A DNA stretch of 43,142 bases. Source: Aeriscardovia sp. GTDB taxonomy: Bacteria; Actinomycetota; Actinomycetes; Actinomycetales; Bifidobacteriaceae. Of this stretch, positions 18,772 through 27,002 are shown piece after piece (the first letter of the stretch is position 1; each line of letters opens with the position of its first letter). The notes below the pieces were generated by a model that did no database searches, had not been told where the DNA came from, and worked only from the letters and a program-made list of their open reading frames with translations. The stretch covers positions 1-43,142 of the forward strand of contig JAGBRC010000015.1 in NCBI GenBank assembly GCA_017632535.1, read 5' to 3'. The position numbers and the translations under genes are program-made.

Positions 18772-18800
18772 ATTATAGAAGGCTGTCTGGAGTTTGCAAA
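18772..18800 (-). promoter_or_regulatory. Promoter of oxc
   Basis: On the minus strand a perfect TATAAT -10 (18777-18772) lies 17 bases from TTTGCA (18800-18795) as -35. Expected start about 18765, in a G run. It begins right after the hsp20 stop, so oxc can be transcribed independently of hsp20, with the leader hairpins inside the transcript. Confidence 0.65.
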
Positions 18801-19223
18801 TTAGTCAGCAATCTCTATAAATTCTTCGCCCTTAGGGGTCTCAATCTCCTTGGGGATGGTGAGGGTGAGGATGCCGTCAGAAAGGCGGGCCTTGATGTCG
18901 GTGGAGAGCAACTCCTTGCCTACGTAGAAGGTGCGAGAGCACGCCTCCACGGAGCGTTCGCGGCGAAGGTACTGCTTGCCGGCCTTGTCTGCCTCTTCCT
19001 TCTCGCCCTTCTTGGCGGACACTATCAGGTATCCGTCCTTGAGCTGGAGGTGGATCTCCTTCTTGGTGAAGCCCGGCAGCTCTATTTCGAGCTTGTAGTC
19101 GGAGGGGGTTTCGGAGATGTCGGTGCGCATCAGGGACGCCATGGATCCGCTCTGTGCGCGGCCGAGGATCGCGCCCCAAGGGGTGTCGGACAAATCATTT
19201 ATTACATCAGGCAGAAACGCCAT
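18801..19223 (-). CDS. Small heat-shock protein, Hsp20 (alpha-crystallin) family
   Basis: The 140-aa ATP-independent holdase chaperone carries the alpha-crystallin core from about residue 32: MRTDISETPSDYKLEIELPG, FTKKEIHLQLKDGYLIVSAK, the RRERS strand, and the terminal ARLSDGILTLTIPK (A-x-x-x-n-G-v-L motif), ending EFIEIAD. The ATG has AAAGGAAAAAGACT upstream. Neither a CIRCE nor an obvious HAIR-type element was found upstream, but the intergenic region to ppa contains imperfect inverted repeats. It is directly upstream of oxc. Confidence 0.93.
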   Translation of the reverse strand: MAFLPDVINDLSDTPWGAILGRAQSGSMASLMRTDISETPSDYKLEIELPGFTKKEIHLQLKDGYLIVSAKKGEKEEADKAGKQYLRRERSVEACSRTFYVGKELLSTDIKARLSDGILTLTIPKEIETPKGEEFIEIAD

Positions 19224-19322
19224 AGTCTTTTTCCTTTCGTCTATCTTCTTCTGCCCTTTCCAACAGTAAAAAAACAGGAATTATTCATTTTTACTCAGAG
19301 AAAAATCCAATTCCTCAGTAAT

Positions 19323-19349
19323 ACTTGTTAAAGTAGGCACTTTACAAGT
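19323..19349. promoter_or_regulatory. Inverted repeat just upstream of ppa
   Basis: ACTTGTTAAAGT (19323-19334) and ACTTTACAAGT (19339-19349) are inverted copies with one single-base bulge and a 4-base spacer. The site ends two bases before the ppa Shine-Dalgarno, so it could be an operator or an mRNA hairpin near the ribosome site. Confidence 0.4.
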
Positions 19350-19360
19350 TAGGAGTGGAA

Positions 19361-19855
19361 ATGAAAGAGGATATAGTTACCGTCCTTGTCGAAATTCCCA
19401 GGGGCTCTAGGAACAAGTACGAGCTGGACCCCAAGAGCGGAAGGATAAAGCTGGACAGGACCCTGTTCACGGCAATGGGCTACCCGGACGACTACGGTTT
19501 TATAGAAGGGACCCTGGGAGAAGACGGGGATCCTTTGGACGCCCTCGTCATGGACGTGATCCCGGTCTTCCCGGGGTGCCTCATAGAGTGCAGGGTCGTG
19601 GGAATGTACCACATGGTCGACGAAGAGGGCGGCGACGACAAGATCATCCTCGTGCCCAATGACATAAGGTACGACGCCATCAGGGACATAGACGACATCG
19701 AAAGGTTCCACAAAGACGAAATCTGCCACTTCTTTGAGCAGTACAAGGCTTTGGAGCCCGGAAAGAAAGTGATGCCCGGAGCTCATATGGAAGACAAGGC
19801 CCACGCCATGGAATGCCTGAAAGCGGCCCAGGCCAGGCTCAAAGAGTCCCTCTGA
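19361..19855 (+). CDS. ppa: Inorganic pyrophosphatase (family I)
   Basis: The start is ATG 19361 with AGGAG five bases upstream (a GTG at 19355 overlaps that site). The 164-aa soluble enzyme hydrolyses pyrophosphate to two phosphates. Family I residues are visible: VEIPRGSRNKYELD, MGYPDDYGFIEGTLGEDGDPLDALV (Mg-binding Asp cluster), VVGMYHMVDEEGGDDKII, and HFFEQYKALEPGK. It is divergent from hsp20 and convergent, with a 2-base gap, to a membrane-protein gene. Confidence 0.97.
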   Translation: MKEDIVTVLVEIPRGSRNKYELDPKSGRIKLDRTLFTAMGYPDDYGFIEGTLGEDGDPLDALVMDVIPVFPGCLIECRVVGMYHMVDEEGGDDKIILVPNDIRYDAIRDIDDIERFHKDEICHFFEQYKALEPGKKVMPGAHMEDKAHAMECLKAAQARLKESL

Positions 19856-19857
19856 GG

Positions 19858-20535
19858 CTAAATTCCCAGAGCGCAAAAGAGGGCTGGAACCAAGGCCCCT
19901 AGCGCCACTGGTATAAAGAGCGCCGGCGCGAAGGCCCGGGCGCGGGATCCGGTCAGGAGCGGATCCTCTTTGACCGACTTAGCAACGACGAAAAATCCCA
20001 GGCAGAATATCAAAAGCTCGCACAAAATTCCGATTATCATCAGAGCTCCCTTTTCCCATCCCAAATTTTCCATCCACAATTCCGGTACAAACACCCACCC
20101 CATGAGGCTTATCGACAAGAAGGAGTGGGCCGAGAGGGACGAAAGCGACCAGAGGGCGTTGGTGCGCTTTTTTCTAAAAATCTGAAAGAAGAAGGCAAAG
20201 GCCAGGGCGCAGAGCAAAAGAAAGAACGCAGATTCAAACCAGGCCCGCGAGGGCAGGGGAAAAGGCAGGTACAAAAAGACGGCGCTGAGCACCAGGGAGG
20301 CGCCTCCGAAAAAGGATCCGAAACCCTTGGCAAAGCGCGGGGCCATGACGTCTGCTTTGGGAAAAGTGGAGTTTAAAAGGGCGCTCAGGAAGGCTTCGAA
20401 GACGAGGGCGATTATGCGCCCGGCCCACAAGCCCCCGCGTCCGGCCCTGTCCCAGAGGGCGGGCAGAAAAAACAGGATGCCCATAACCACTGCCCATGCA
20501 AGAGACATCCTCAAAAATCTTTTGGCAGACTTCAT
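19858..20535 (-). CDS. Integral membrane protein, function unknown
   Basis: The 225-aa very hydrophobic product has about six predicted helices, including LAWAVVMGILFFLPALW, ASLVLSAVFLYLPFPLP, SAFFLLLCALAFAFFFQIF, SFLSISLMGWVFVP and ILCELLIFCLGFFVVAKSV. Short basic loops (RKKRTN) are likely cytoplasmic. No family is recognised. The stop is two bases from the ppa stop and there is no terminator between them. It follows nth on the same strand with a 48-base gap. Confidence 0.7.
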   Translation of the reverse strand: MKSAKRFLRMSLAWAVVMGILFFLPALWDRAGRGGLWAGRIIALVFEAFLSALLNSTFPKADVMAPRFAKGFGSFFGGASLVLSAVFLYLPFPLPSRAWFESAFFLLLCALAFAFFFQIFRKKRTNALWSLSSLSAHSFLSISLMGWVFVPELWMENLGWEKGALMIIGILCELLIFCLGFFVVAKSVKEDPLLTGSRARAFAPALFIPVALGALVPALFCALGI

Positions 20536-20583
20536 CCGCCCTCCGCCGTTTGCAATTAAGTGTGACTATGTAAATCTAGTACT

Positions 20584-21234
20584 TTAACCGTGCTTCACAA
20601 AGGGGCACAGATCCCTTAAGGGGCATGAAGCGCAGTCTGGAGCTTTGGCGTGACACACTTCCCTGCCGAAAGCTATCAGGGTATGGGACATCGTTATCCA
20701 CTCTTTGGGCGGGAAGATCGCGCACAGCTCTTCTTCTATGACTTTCGGGTCGGGGTGGGGGCGGTCCCACTGGCTGTGCCAGCGCAGTCGCGAAGTCACC
20801 CGGGTCACATGGGTGTCTACGGGAAAGCCGGGAACGGAAAAGCCTTCGGCCAAAACTACGTTCGCGGTCTTCCTGCCCACCCCCCTGAGGCGCGTCAGCC
20901 CCTCCATAGTCCCCGGGACGGTTCCACCCCCATCTTGCAGCTGTCGGGAGAGCTCTCTCAAATTTGCGGCCTTGGCCTTGTACATGCCCAGGGGCCTTAT
21001 TATCTCTTCTATCTCCCCTTCGCCCGCGCCGGCCATTGCCCGAGGCGTGGGGAAAGCGGCGAAAAGGGCCGGGGAGACGAGGTTCACCCTTTTATCGGTG
21101 GTCTGGGCGCTGAGGACTGTGCAAACTAAAAGCTCAAACCTGTTTCTAAATTCCAGCGTGCACCTGGCGTCCGGGAAATTGGCCCTGAGGATTGCCGCCT
21201 CTTTTAAGATCTTCTCCCTAGGAGCTTTTTCCAT
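20584..21234 (-). CDS. nth: Endonuclease III (DNA glycosylase/AP lyase)
   Basis: The 216-aa base-excision-repair enzyme acts on oxidised pyrimidines. It shows LVCTVLSAQTTDKRVN, the helix-hairpin-helix LRGVGRKTANVVL with the catalytic Lys, the catalytic Asp in FPVDTHVTRV, and the [4Fe-4S] ligand set C-x6-C-x2-C-x5-C in CHAKAPDCASCPLRDLC. The ATG has GGAGGGGAG immediately upstream. It is divergent from the peptide-binding protein gene across 42 bases that hold AT-rich promoter-like sequence for both. Confidence 0.97.
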   Translation of the reverse strand: MEKAPREKILKEAAILRANFPDARCTLEFRNRFELLVCTVLSAQTTDKRVNLVSPALFAAFPTPRAMAGAGEGEIEEIIRPLGMYKAKAANLRELSRQLQDGGGTVPGTMEGLTRLRGVGRKTANVVLAEGFSVPGFPVDTHVTRVTSRLRWHSQWDRPHPDPKVIEEELCAIFPPKEWITMSHTLIAFGREVCHAKAPDCASCPLRDLCPFVKHG

Positions 21235-21261
21235 CTCCCCTCCAATTTGTTAGGCTAGTTC

Positions 21262-21276
21262 TATAAAGTCTAAAGT
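21262..21276 (+). promoter_or_regulatory. Probable -10 region of a leaderless transcript for the peptide-binding protein
   Basis: TATAAA (21262-21267) ends nine bases before ATG 21277 and no Shine-Dalgarno is present. Actinobacteria often use leaderless transcripts of this layout. The -35 is not clear. Confidence 0.35.
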
Positions 21277-22764
21277 ATGAAAAAAAGAGAAGCCCGAACA
21301 GGAGATTACAGCACCAAAAAATGGATCACGTTTTCATCCCTCGTGGTGATCCTGTCCCTAATCTGCTGGGGAATTTGGGCGGGGGCGGAAAAGATCTCCG
21401 ACAGCGGGAGGCAGATTACGATCGGCCTTCAGGGCATGCCGACTTCTCTCGATATGCGCACCACCTGGAACCCCAATGCCCAGAGGGTGCTTCTTCAAAA
21501 CGTCTACCAAGGGCTCTTGATTAGAAACGATCAAAACGAAGTAGCCCCCGGACTGGCTTCGGGGTGGAATGAGAGCCAAGGGGGGCTCCTTTACACTTTC
21601 CAGCTGCGAAAAACTTACTTTTCCGACGGAAAAAGGGTCGTGGCCCAGGACGTCATCTGGTCAATAAAGACTTTGGTGAGCGAGAAATATCCGGGATACC
21701 TCGACTTTGCGGGCGTGAGCTCGTTTAGCTCCCCGGGCCCTTACACCCTCCAAATCCACCTCTCGCGGCCCAATCCGGAGCTTCTCTGGTACCTGGCCGG
21801 CCCCTCTTCCATCATCATCGAGCCGAATAAATACAACTACCAGGGCCTGCCCGTAGGGGCCGGCCCCTACGTCGTCTCCTCCCAAGGCCCCCAGTCTATA
21901 ACCCTCACCCGCAACCCCTACTACTGGAGCAAGCCCTACTACTCGACTGTGGTCTTCAAGTACTTTTCGTCTTCTGCAGACGAAATCTCCGCCCTCAAGG
22001 ACGGGCAGATCCAGGGGGCCTGCGATCTCACTTCTTCTTCCGGGCTTCCGACTTCCTACAAAGTTTACAAGGGCCTGAGCAGCAAAATCGTCACCCTCGT
22101 CTTCAACGACCATCCTTCCAGCCTGATGAGCGATCTCAAGGCCAGGCAGGCCATGAGGCTTTTAATCGATAAAAACCAGGCGGTATCGGCCGCGGGAGGC
22201 CTGGGAATGGTCGTGGCGGGCCCTGTGCCTATGCTGGACCCGGGGTATCAGGACCTCACTTCCCAATTTCCTTTCAACCAGAAGGAAGGGAAGGAAAGCA
22301 TAAACTACTACTACAACAAAACCTTTACCCTGGCCTATAGGAACTCCCTTGTCGAGCCTGTGGCCGAATCGATCAAAAGCCAGCTGGCGGCGGCGGGAAT
22401 CACGGTAAACATTTACAAGCTGACCGCCGACCAATGGAACAATGACGTGGCATCCAGCATGAAGTACGACATGGTCCTTTACATCAGCGGGGGCAGCCAC
22501 ACCCTGGGAACCTGGACGAGCGGGGACACCTGGTGGGGCTATGACTCCCCACAGGCCGACCAAATCTACCAGCAGGCCATCATCTCCCCCGACTACGGCA
22601 CCTATACGGAGGGCATGGAAAAAACCGCCCAGCTCATAGCCCAGGGCCAGCCGGCCGACTGGCTCTACCAGATGCAGGTTTTGGGAGCCTGGAAGGATGG
22701 GATAAGCGGGGTGCCGGAGAACCTGACCGACTATTGCCTCCCCGTCTTCGGGCTGAAAGGGTGA
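21277..22764 (+). CDS. Extracellular peptide-binding protein (SBP family 5), membrane-anchored, orphan
   Basis: The 495-aa product has an N-terminal hydrophobic helix (FSSLVVILSLICWGIWAGA) without a lipobox Cys in the usual position, so it is an uncleaved anchor or signal peptide. The rest is a family 5 solute-binding protein: ITIGLQGMPTSLDMR, VYQGLLIRNDQNEVAPGLASGW, YTFQLRKTYFSDGKRVVAQDVIWS and KARQAMRLLIDKNQAV. Such proteins deliver oligopeptides or nickel-like ligands to Dpp/Opp ABC permeases. No permease or ATPase gene adjoins it, so its partner must lie elsewhere. The substrate cannot be predicted. Confidence 0.88.
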   Translation: MKKREARTGDYSTKKWITFSSLVVILSLICWGIWAGAEKISDSGRQITIGLQGMPTSLDMRTTWNPNAQRVLLQNVYQGLLIRNDQNEVAPGLASGWNESQGGLLYTFQLRKTYFSDGKRVVAQDVIWSIKTLVSEKYPGYLDFAGVSSFSSPGPYTLQIHLSRPNPELLWYLAGPSSIIIEPNKYNYQGLPVGAGPYVVSSQGPQSITLTRNPYYWSKPYYSTVVFKYFSSSADEISALKDGQIQGACDLTSSSGLPTSYKVYKGLSSKIVTLVFNDHPSSLMSDLKARQAMRLLIDKNQAVSAAGGLGMVVAGPVPMLDPGYQDLTSQFPFNQKEGKESINYYYNKTFTLAYRNSLVEPVAESIKSQLAAAGITVNIYKLTADQWNNDVASSMKYDMVLYISGGSHTLGTWTSGDTWWGYDSPQADQIYQQAIISPDYGTYTEGMEKTAQLIAQGQPADWLYQMQVLGAWKDGISGVPENLTDYCLPVFGLKG

Positions 22765-22783
22765 ACCTGTTAAACTAGCAAGT

Positions 22784-25318
22784 ATGTCAGAAGAGGGCAA
22801 CAAAAAGCGTCCCGAGAGGGCCAAGACCGTAGACGGCCTTGAAGAAAAGTGGACCCGGTGGTGGTCAGAAAAGAAAATTTACGAATACAAGGGCACGGAC
22901 CGGAGGGGCACCTACTCCATCGACACCCCGCCCCCCACCGTCTCGGGGCACCTGCACGTGGGGCACGTCTTTAGCTACACCCACACCGACATTATCGCCC
23001 GCTACAAAAGGATGAGGGGCTTTAGCGTCTTTTACCCCATGGGTTGGGACGACAACGGCCTGCCCACCGAAAGGCGGGTGCAGAACTACTTTGGAGTCTT
23101 TGTCGACACTTCCTTAAAGTTCGACCCCGCCTTCCGCCCGCCCCTCGAAGGAGGAAAGGCGCCCAAGGATTTTAGGGCAGTGCCGTGCTCTAGGGAAAAC
23201 TTCATAAGGCTCTGCGAAGAGCTGAGCCAAAAGGACGAGGAGCAGTTCAAAGACCTCTGGGTCCAGCTGGGCCTCAGCGTGGACTGGTCCAAGAGCTACC
23301 ACACCATAGGGGAAGAATGTAGGAGGATTTCGCAGCTCGAGTTTTTGAGAAACCTTGAGCGAGGTCAGGCTTACCAGAAGATGGCCCCGGTCCTCTGGGA
23401 CACCACTTTTCAAACTGCCGTCTCCCAGGCCGAGCTCGAAGGGAGGGAATACCCCGGCTTCTACCACAAGCTCCTCTTCCACGGGGAAGGAGGGGATGTG
23501 GCGATAGAGACCACTAGGCCTGAACTTTTGGCCGCCTGCGTGGCCCTCATAGCCAACCCGAAAGATCCCCGCTACGCCCACCTCAAGGGGAAAACCGTCA
23601 AGACCCCCCTCTTTGGAGTAGAAGTCCCCGTCCTCTTCCACGAGGCGGCAGAAATGGACAAAGGGGCCGGGATCGCCATGTGCTGCACATTTGGGGATGC
23701 CACGGACGTCGAATGGTGGAGGGAGCTAAAGCTTCCCCTGCGCCCCATTCTCACAAAGTCGGGCAGAATCTCCCCCCAGGTTCCCGAGTGGATAGAAAGC
23801 GAAGAAGGGAAAAAAGCCTTTGAAAAGCTGGAGAACCTCACGACCTTCAGCGCGAGGAAGGAAATCGCCTCCCTCCTAGAAGAGAGCGGGGAGATGGAGG
23901 GGGATCCGGTCCCCACTTCCAGGATGGCCAACTTTTACGAGAAGGGGTCAAAACCCATAGAGATCCTCCCTTCCCGACAGTGGTACATAGTCAACGGATC
24001 GCGCGACGAAGAGCTGAAAAAAAAGATGCTGGAGTGCGGGAGGGATCTTTCCTTCCACCCTGCCTTCATGGAAAAAAGGTACGAAAACTGGGTGGAGGGC
24101 CTAAGCCAGGACTGGCTGATATCCCGGCAGAGGTTCTTTGGGATTCCCTTCCCGCTCTGGTACAGGATCAAAGAGGACGGGGAAGTGGACTATTCTTCCC
24201 CCATCCTCCCTTCCCCGGAAGATCTCCCCGTAGATCCCTCTTCGCAGGCCCCCAAAGGGTTCAAAGAGGAGGCGAGGGGGATTGCCGGAGGCTTTGCGGC
24301 CGAGCCCGACGTTATGGACACCTGGGCGGGAAGCTCTCTTACCCCCCTCTTGGCCACCGGCTGGAAGAGAGACGAGGGCCTCTTTGAAAAGACCTTCCCG
24401 ATGGACCTTCGCCCCCAGGGCCAAGACATCATCCGCACCTGGCTGTTCGACACGGTCCTTAGGACTTGGATGGAGTTTGAAAAGCTCCCGTGGAAGGACG
24501 TGGCGCTCTCCGGATGGATCTTGGATCCGGACCACAAGAAGATGAGCAAGTCAAAGGGGAACGTGGTCGTCCCCAAAGAGCCCATAGAGGCCTACGGCCC
24601 CGACGCGGTCAGGTACTGGGCCGCCTCGGCCAGGCTGGGGGTAGACACGGCCTACGACGAGGGAGAAATGAAGATAGGGAGGCGCCTGGCCAACAAGATC
24701 CTCAACGCTTCCAACTTCATCCTCGATCTGGGAGGTGGCGCGGGGGACATTTCCCGCGTCACCTCCCCCTTGGACCTTTCCCTGCTTTCCTCTCTGGGGG
24801 AGGTCGAAAAGAAGGCCACCCAGGCTTTGGAAGCCTTCGACCACGCCTCGGCCCTCCAGGAGGTGGAGGACTTCTTTTGGAGCTTTTGCGACGACTACAT
24901 AGAGCTGGTCAAAGACAGGGCCTACAGGGGCAGCGAAAGCGCCAGAAGCGCCCTCAGGCTCGCTTTGGAAGCCATCCTGTCGCTCTTTGCGCCCTTCCTC
25001 CCCTTCGTCACCGAGGAGGCGTGGCACTGGGCGCACCCGGATGGCATCTCCATTCACCTTTCCCCGTGGCCAAAGCCCTTTGAAACCGGGCAAAGCCCTG
25101 AGGGATTTAGGCAGGCGGCGCTGTGCCTGTCGATGCTTAGAAAGCTGAAAAGCGAAAAGAAAGTCTCGCTGAAGACCGAAGTTGAAAGCGCGAGAATCTT
25201 CGGCAAGGGGGCGGCGGCGGCGCAGATCGCAGCCGACGACCTCAAGGCCGCCGTGCACGCAGAGGCTATAGAGTTTGACCCCACAGAGGCGCAAACCGGG
25301 GCCGAAATAAAGTTCTAG
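22784..25318 (+). CDS. valS: Valine-tRNA ligase
   Basis: The 844-aa class Ia synthetase has the HIGH motif as HVGH in TVSGHLHVGHVFSYTHTD and KMSKS in DHKKMSKSKGNVV. The editing (CP1) domain shows AIETTRPELLAACVALIA, and PMGWDDNGLPTERRV and the anticodon-binding region (FFWSFCDDYIELVKDRAY) are also present. The C-terminus ends without the tRNA-binding coiled-coil arm found in E. coli-type ValS, consistent with the shorter actinobacterial/archaeal-like form. The ATG lacks a ribosome site; TAAACT lies nine bases upstream, possibly giving a leaderless transcript. The end overlaps the convergent rho gene by four bases. Confidence 0.97.
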   Translation: MSEEGNKKRPERAKTVDGLEEKWTRWWSEKKIYEYKGTDRRGTYSIDTPPPTVSGHLHVGHVFSYTHTDIIARYKRMRGFSVFYPMGWDDNGLPTERRVQNYFGVFVDTSLKFDPAFRPPLEGGKAPKDFRAVPCSRENFIRLCEELSQKDEEQFKDLWVQLGLSVDWSKSYHTIGEECRRISQLEFLRNLERGQAYQKMAPVLWDTTFQTAVSQAELEGREYPGFYHKLLFHGEGGDVAIETTRPELLAACVALIANPKDPRYAHLKGKTVKTPLFGVEVPVLFHEAAEMDKGAGIAMCCTFGDATDVEWWRELKLPLRPILTKSGRISPQVPEWIESEEGKKAFEKLENLTTFSARKEIASLLEESGEMEGDPVPTSRMANFYEKGSKPIEILPSRQWYIVNGSRDEELKKKMLECGRDLSFHPAFMEKRYENWVEGLSQDWLISRQRFFGIPFPLWYRIKEDGEVDYSSPILPSPEDLPVDPSSQAPKGFKEEARGIAGGFAAEPDVMDTWAGSSLTPLLATGWKRDEGLFEKTFPMDLRPQGQDIIRTWLFDTVLRTWMEFEKLPWKDVALSGWILDPDHKKMSKSKGNVVVPKEPIEAYGPDAVRYWAASARLGVDTAYDEGEMKIGRRLANKILNASNFILDLGGGAGDISRVTSPLDLSLLSSLGEVEKKATQALEAFDHASALQEVEDFFWSFCDDYIELVKDRAYRGSESARSALRLALEAILSLFAPFLPFVTEEAWHWAHPDGISIHLSPWPKPFETGQSPEGFRQAALCLSMLRKLKSEKKVSLKTEVESARIFGKGAAAAQIAADDLKAAVHAEAIEFDPTEAQTGAEIKF

Positions 25319-26883
25319 TCCTTTACGGACTTGGCGAGCATGTCCAAAAACTCCCTGTTTGAGGGCGTCTGGCGCAGGCGCGGTATAAGCGTCTGGTAGG
25401 CCTCTTCTACATCCAGCCCCCCTATGGCGCGCCTGAGTCTGTAAATCAACGACAGGTCGCTTGAAGGCACTAGAAGCTCTTCCTTCCTGGTGCCGGAGGC
25501 GTTGATGTCTATAGCGGGGAACATCCGCTTTTCGGCCAACTCCCTGGAAAGCTTCAGTTCCATGTTTCCCGTGCCCTTGAACTCTTCGAAAATCACTTCG
25601 TCCATTTTCGATCCCGTCTCCACCAGGGCCGTGGCTATTATGGTCAAAGAGCCGCCGTTTTCTATATTCCTGGCGGCCCCGAAGAAGTTCTTGGGAGGAT
25701 AGAGGGCCTGAGAATCCACTCCTCCGGACAGGACCTTGCCCGAGAGGGGCATGGAGAGGTTGTAGGCCCTGGCCAGGCGAGTTATGGAATCTAGGAGGAC
25801 GACGACGTCTTCGCCCAGCTCTACCAGCCTCTTAGCCCTCTCTATAGCCAGCTCTGCCGCCATGGTGTGGTCCTCTGCTGGCTTGTCGAAAGTGGAGGCG
25901 ATAATTTCCCCGCTCACGGTGCGCTGCATGTCGGTCACTTCCTCGGGCCTCTCGTCTATCAGAACCACCATGAGGTGGCACTCGGGGTTGTTGGCATGGA
26001 TGGCGTTGGCAATCCTCTGGAGCATTATGGTTTTGCCGGCCTTGGGCGGAGCCACGATAAGGCCCCTCTGTCCCTTACCTATAGGGGAGACGAGATCTAT
26101 CACCCTGCCTTCGAGGTTGGAGGGGACGGTCTCCATGCGCAGCCTCTCGTCAGGGTAGAGGGGGGTGAGCTGGGAGAAGTGGGGGCGGTTCTGGCTCTCT
26201 TCCACGCTCATGCCGTTTATAGTTTCAATGCTCTTTAAGGGGATGTACTTCTTCCCCCTTCCGGCGCGCATATCGATCCTCTCGGGCTGGACCAGGCCCG
26301 TCACCGCATCTCCCTTCCTAAGGCCGTATCGCTTGACCATGGAAATCGAGATGTAGACGTCGCTGCTTCCCGGAAGGTAGCCGCTGGTCCTTATGAACGC
26401 GTAGTCGCGGTTGTCGCGGATGTCCAAAATCCCGGAAATAGGAATGGATTCCTCTTCTTTCTCACTCTCTTCCGGGCGCGAATACCTCTGGGGCTTGTAA
26501 TTTCTGTATGAGCCCTGGCTCTTGGCGTAGTACCTTCGATCCCCCTCGGGCCTGTACCGGTTCACCTCATACGAATCTTCCACTGTCCTAACTTTCTGCA
26601 ACGGTTTTTTGGGCGGAAGCGACTCCATCACGGCTCTAAAAGCCGAATCGCGTTCCTCTTCCTCCCGGCTTTCCCTCTCCGAAGGAGCGGGGGATCTTCC
26701 GCCTTCAGAGCGGGGGGAGGGGGCCTCTTCAGGCTTTGCCGCCTTTGCCAGAGCCTGAGAGAGAACGCCCACGAGGGCGGGCTTTCTCATCGTCGACACC
26801 CCTTTAACCCCGAGTTTTTTAGCCATATCTTGCAATTCGACGAGCTTCTTGCCTGAAAGCGCATCGCTATCGTCATTAAACAC
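25315..26883 (-). CDS. rho: Transcription termination factor Rho
   Basis: The 522-aa hexameric RNA helicase has a Rho N-terminal SAP-like domain (KKLVELQDMAKKLGVKGVST) and a basic/acidic linker of about 110 residues. The RNA-binding CSD follows (GILDIRDNRDYAFIRTSGYL), then the ATPase with Walker A APPKAGKT, HLMVVLIDERPEEVTDM, VVLLDSITRLARAYN and the Q/R loops (SGGVDSQALYPPKNFFGAARNI). The N-terminal insertion is much shorter than in mycobacteria or streptomycetes. I use GTG 26883 with AGAGG upstream; the spacing is wide, so the start is not certain. It is downstream of pgi on the same strand. Confidence 0.96.
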   Translation of the reverse strand: MFNDDSDALSGKKLVELQDMAKKLGVKGVSTMRKPALVGVLSQALAKAAKPEEAPSPRSEGGRSPAPSERESREEEERDSAFRAVMESLPPKKPLQKVRTVEDSYEVNRYRPEGDRRYYAKSQGSYRNYKPQRYSRPEESEKEEESIPISGILDIRDNRDYAFIRTSGYLPGSSDVYISISMVKRYGLRKGDAVTGLVQPERIDMRAGRGKKYIPLKSIETINGMSVEESQNRPHFSQLTPLYPDERLRMETVPSNLEGRVIDLVSPIGKGQRGLIVAPPKAGKTIMLQRIANAIHANNPECHLMVVLIDERPEEVTDMQRTVSGEIIASTFDKPAEDHTMAAELAIERAKRLVELGEDVVVLLDSITRLARAYNLSMPLSGKVLSGGVDSQALYPPKNFFGAARNIENGGSLTIIATALVETGSKMDEVIFEEFKGTGNMELKLSRELAEKRMFPAIDINASGTRKEELLVPSSDLSLIYRLRRAIGGLDVEEAYQTLIPRLRQTPSNREFLDMLAKSVKD

Positions 26884-27002
26884 GGATTGAGAACCTCTCA
26901 GATAAACAAAGAAAAAATCAGATTAAGATCTTGCAAACGGGCGATCTCGAAATTTTAGATAATCGTATTCTGTATTCTACTATTGCGCCCAAACCTATTC
27001 AA

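Noticed and set aside
19200-19360. CIRCE or HAIR heat-shock operator before hsp20
   Set aside because: Neither TTAGCACTC-N9-GAGTGCTAA nor CTTGAGT-N7-ACTCAAG is present; only unrelated inverted repeats are seen.
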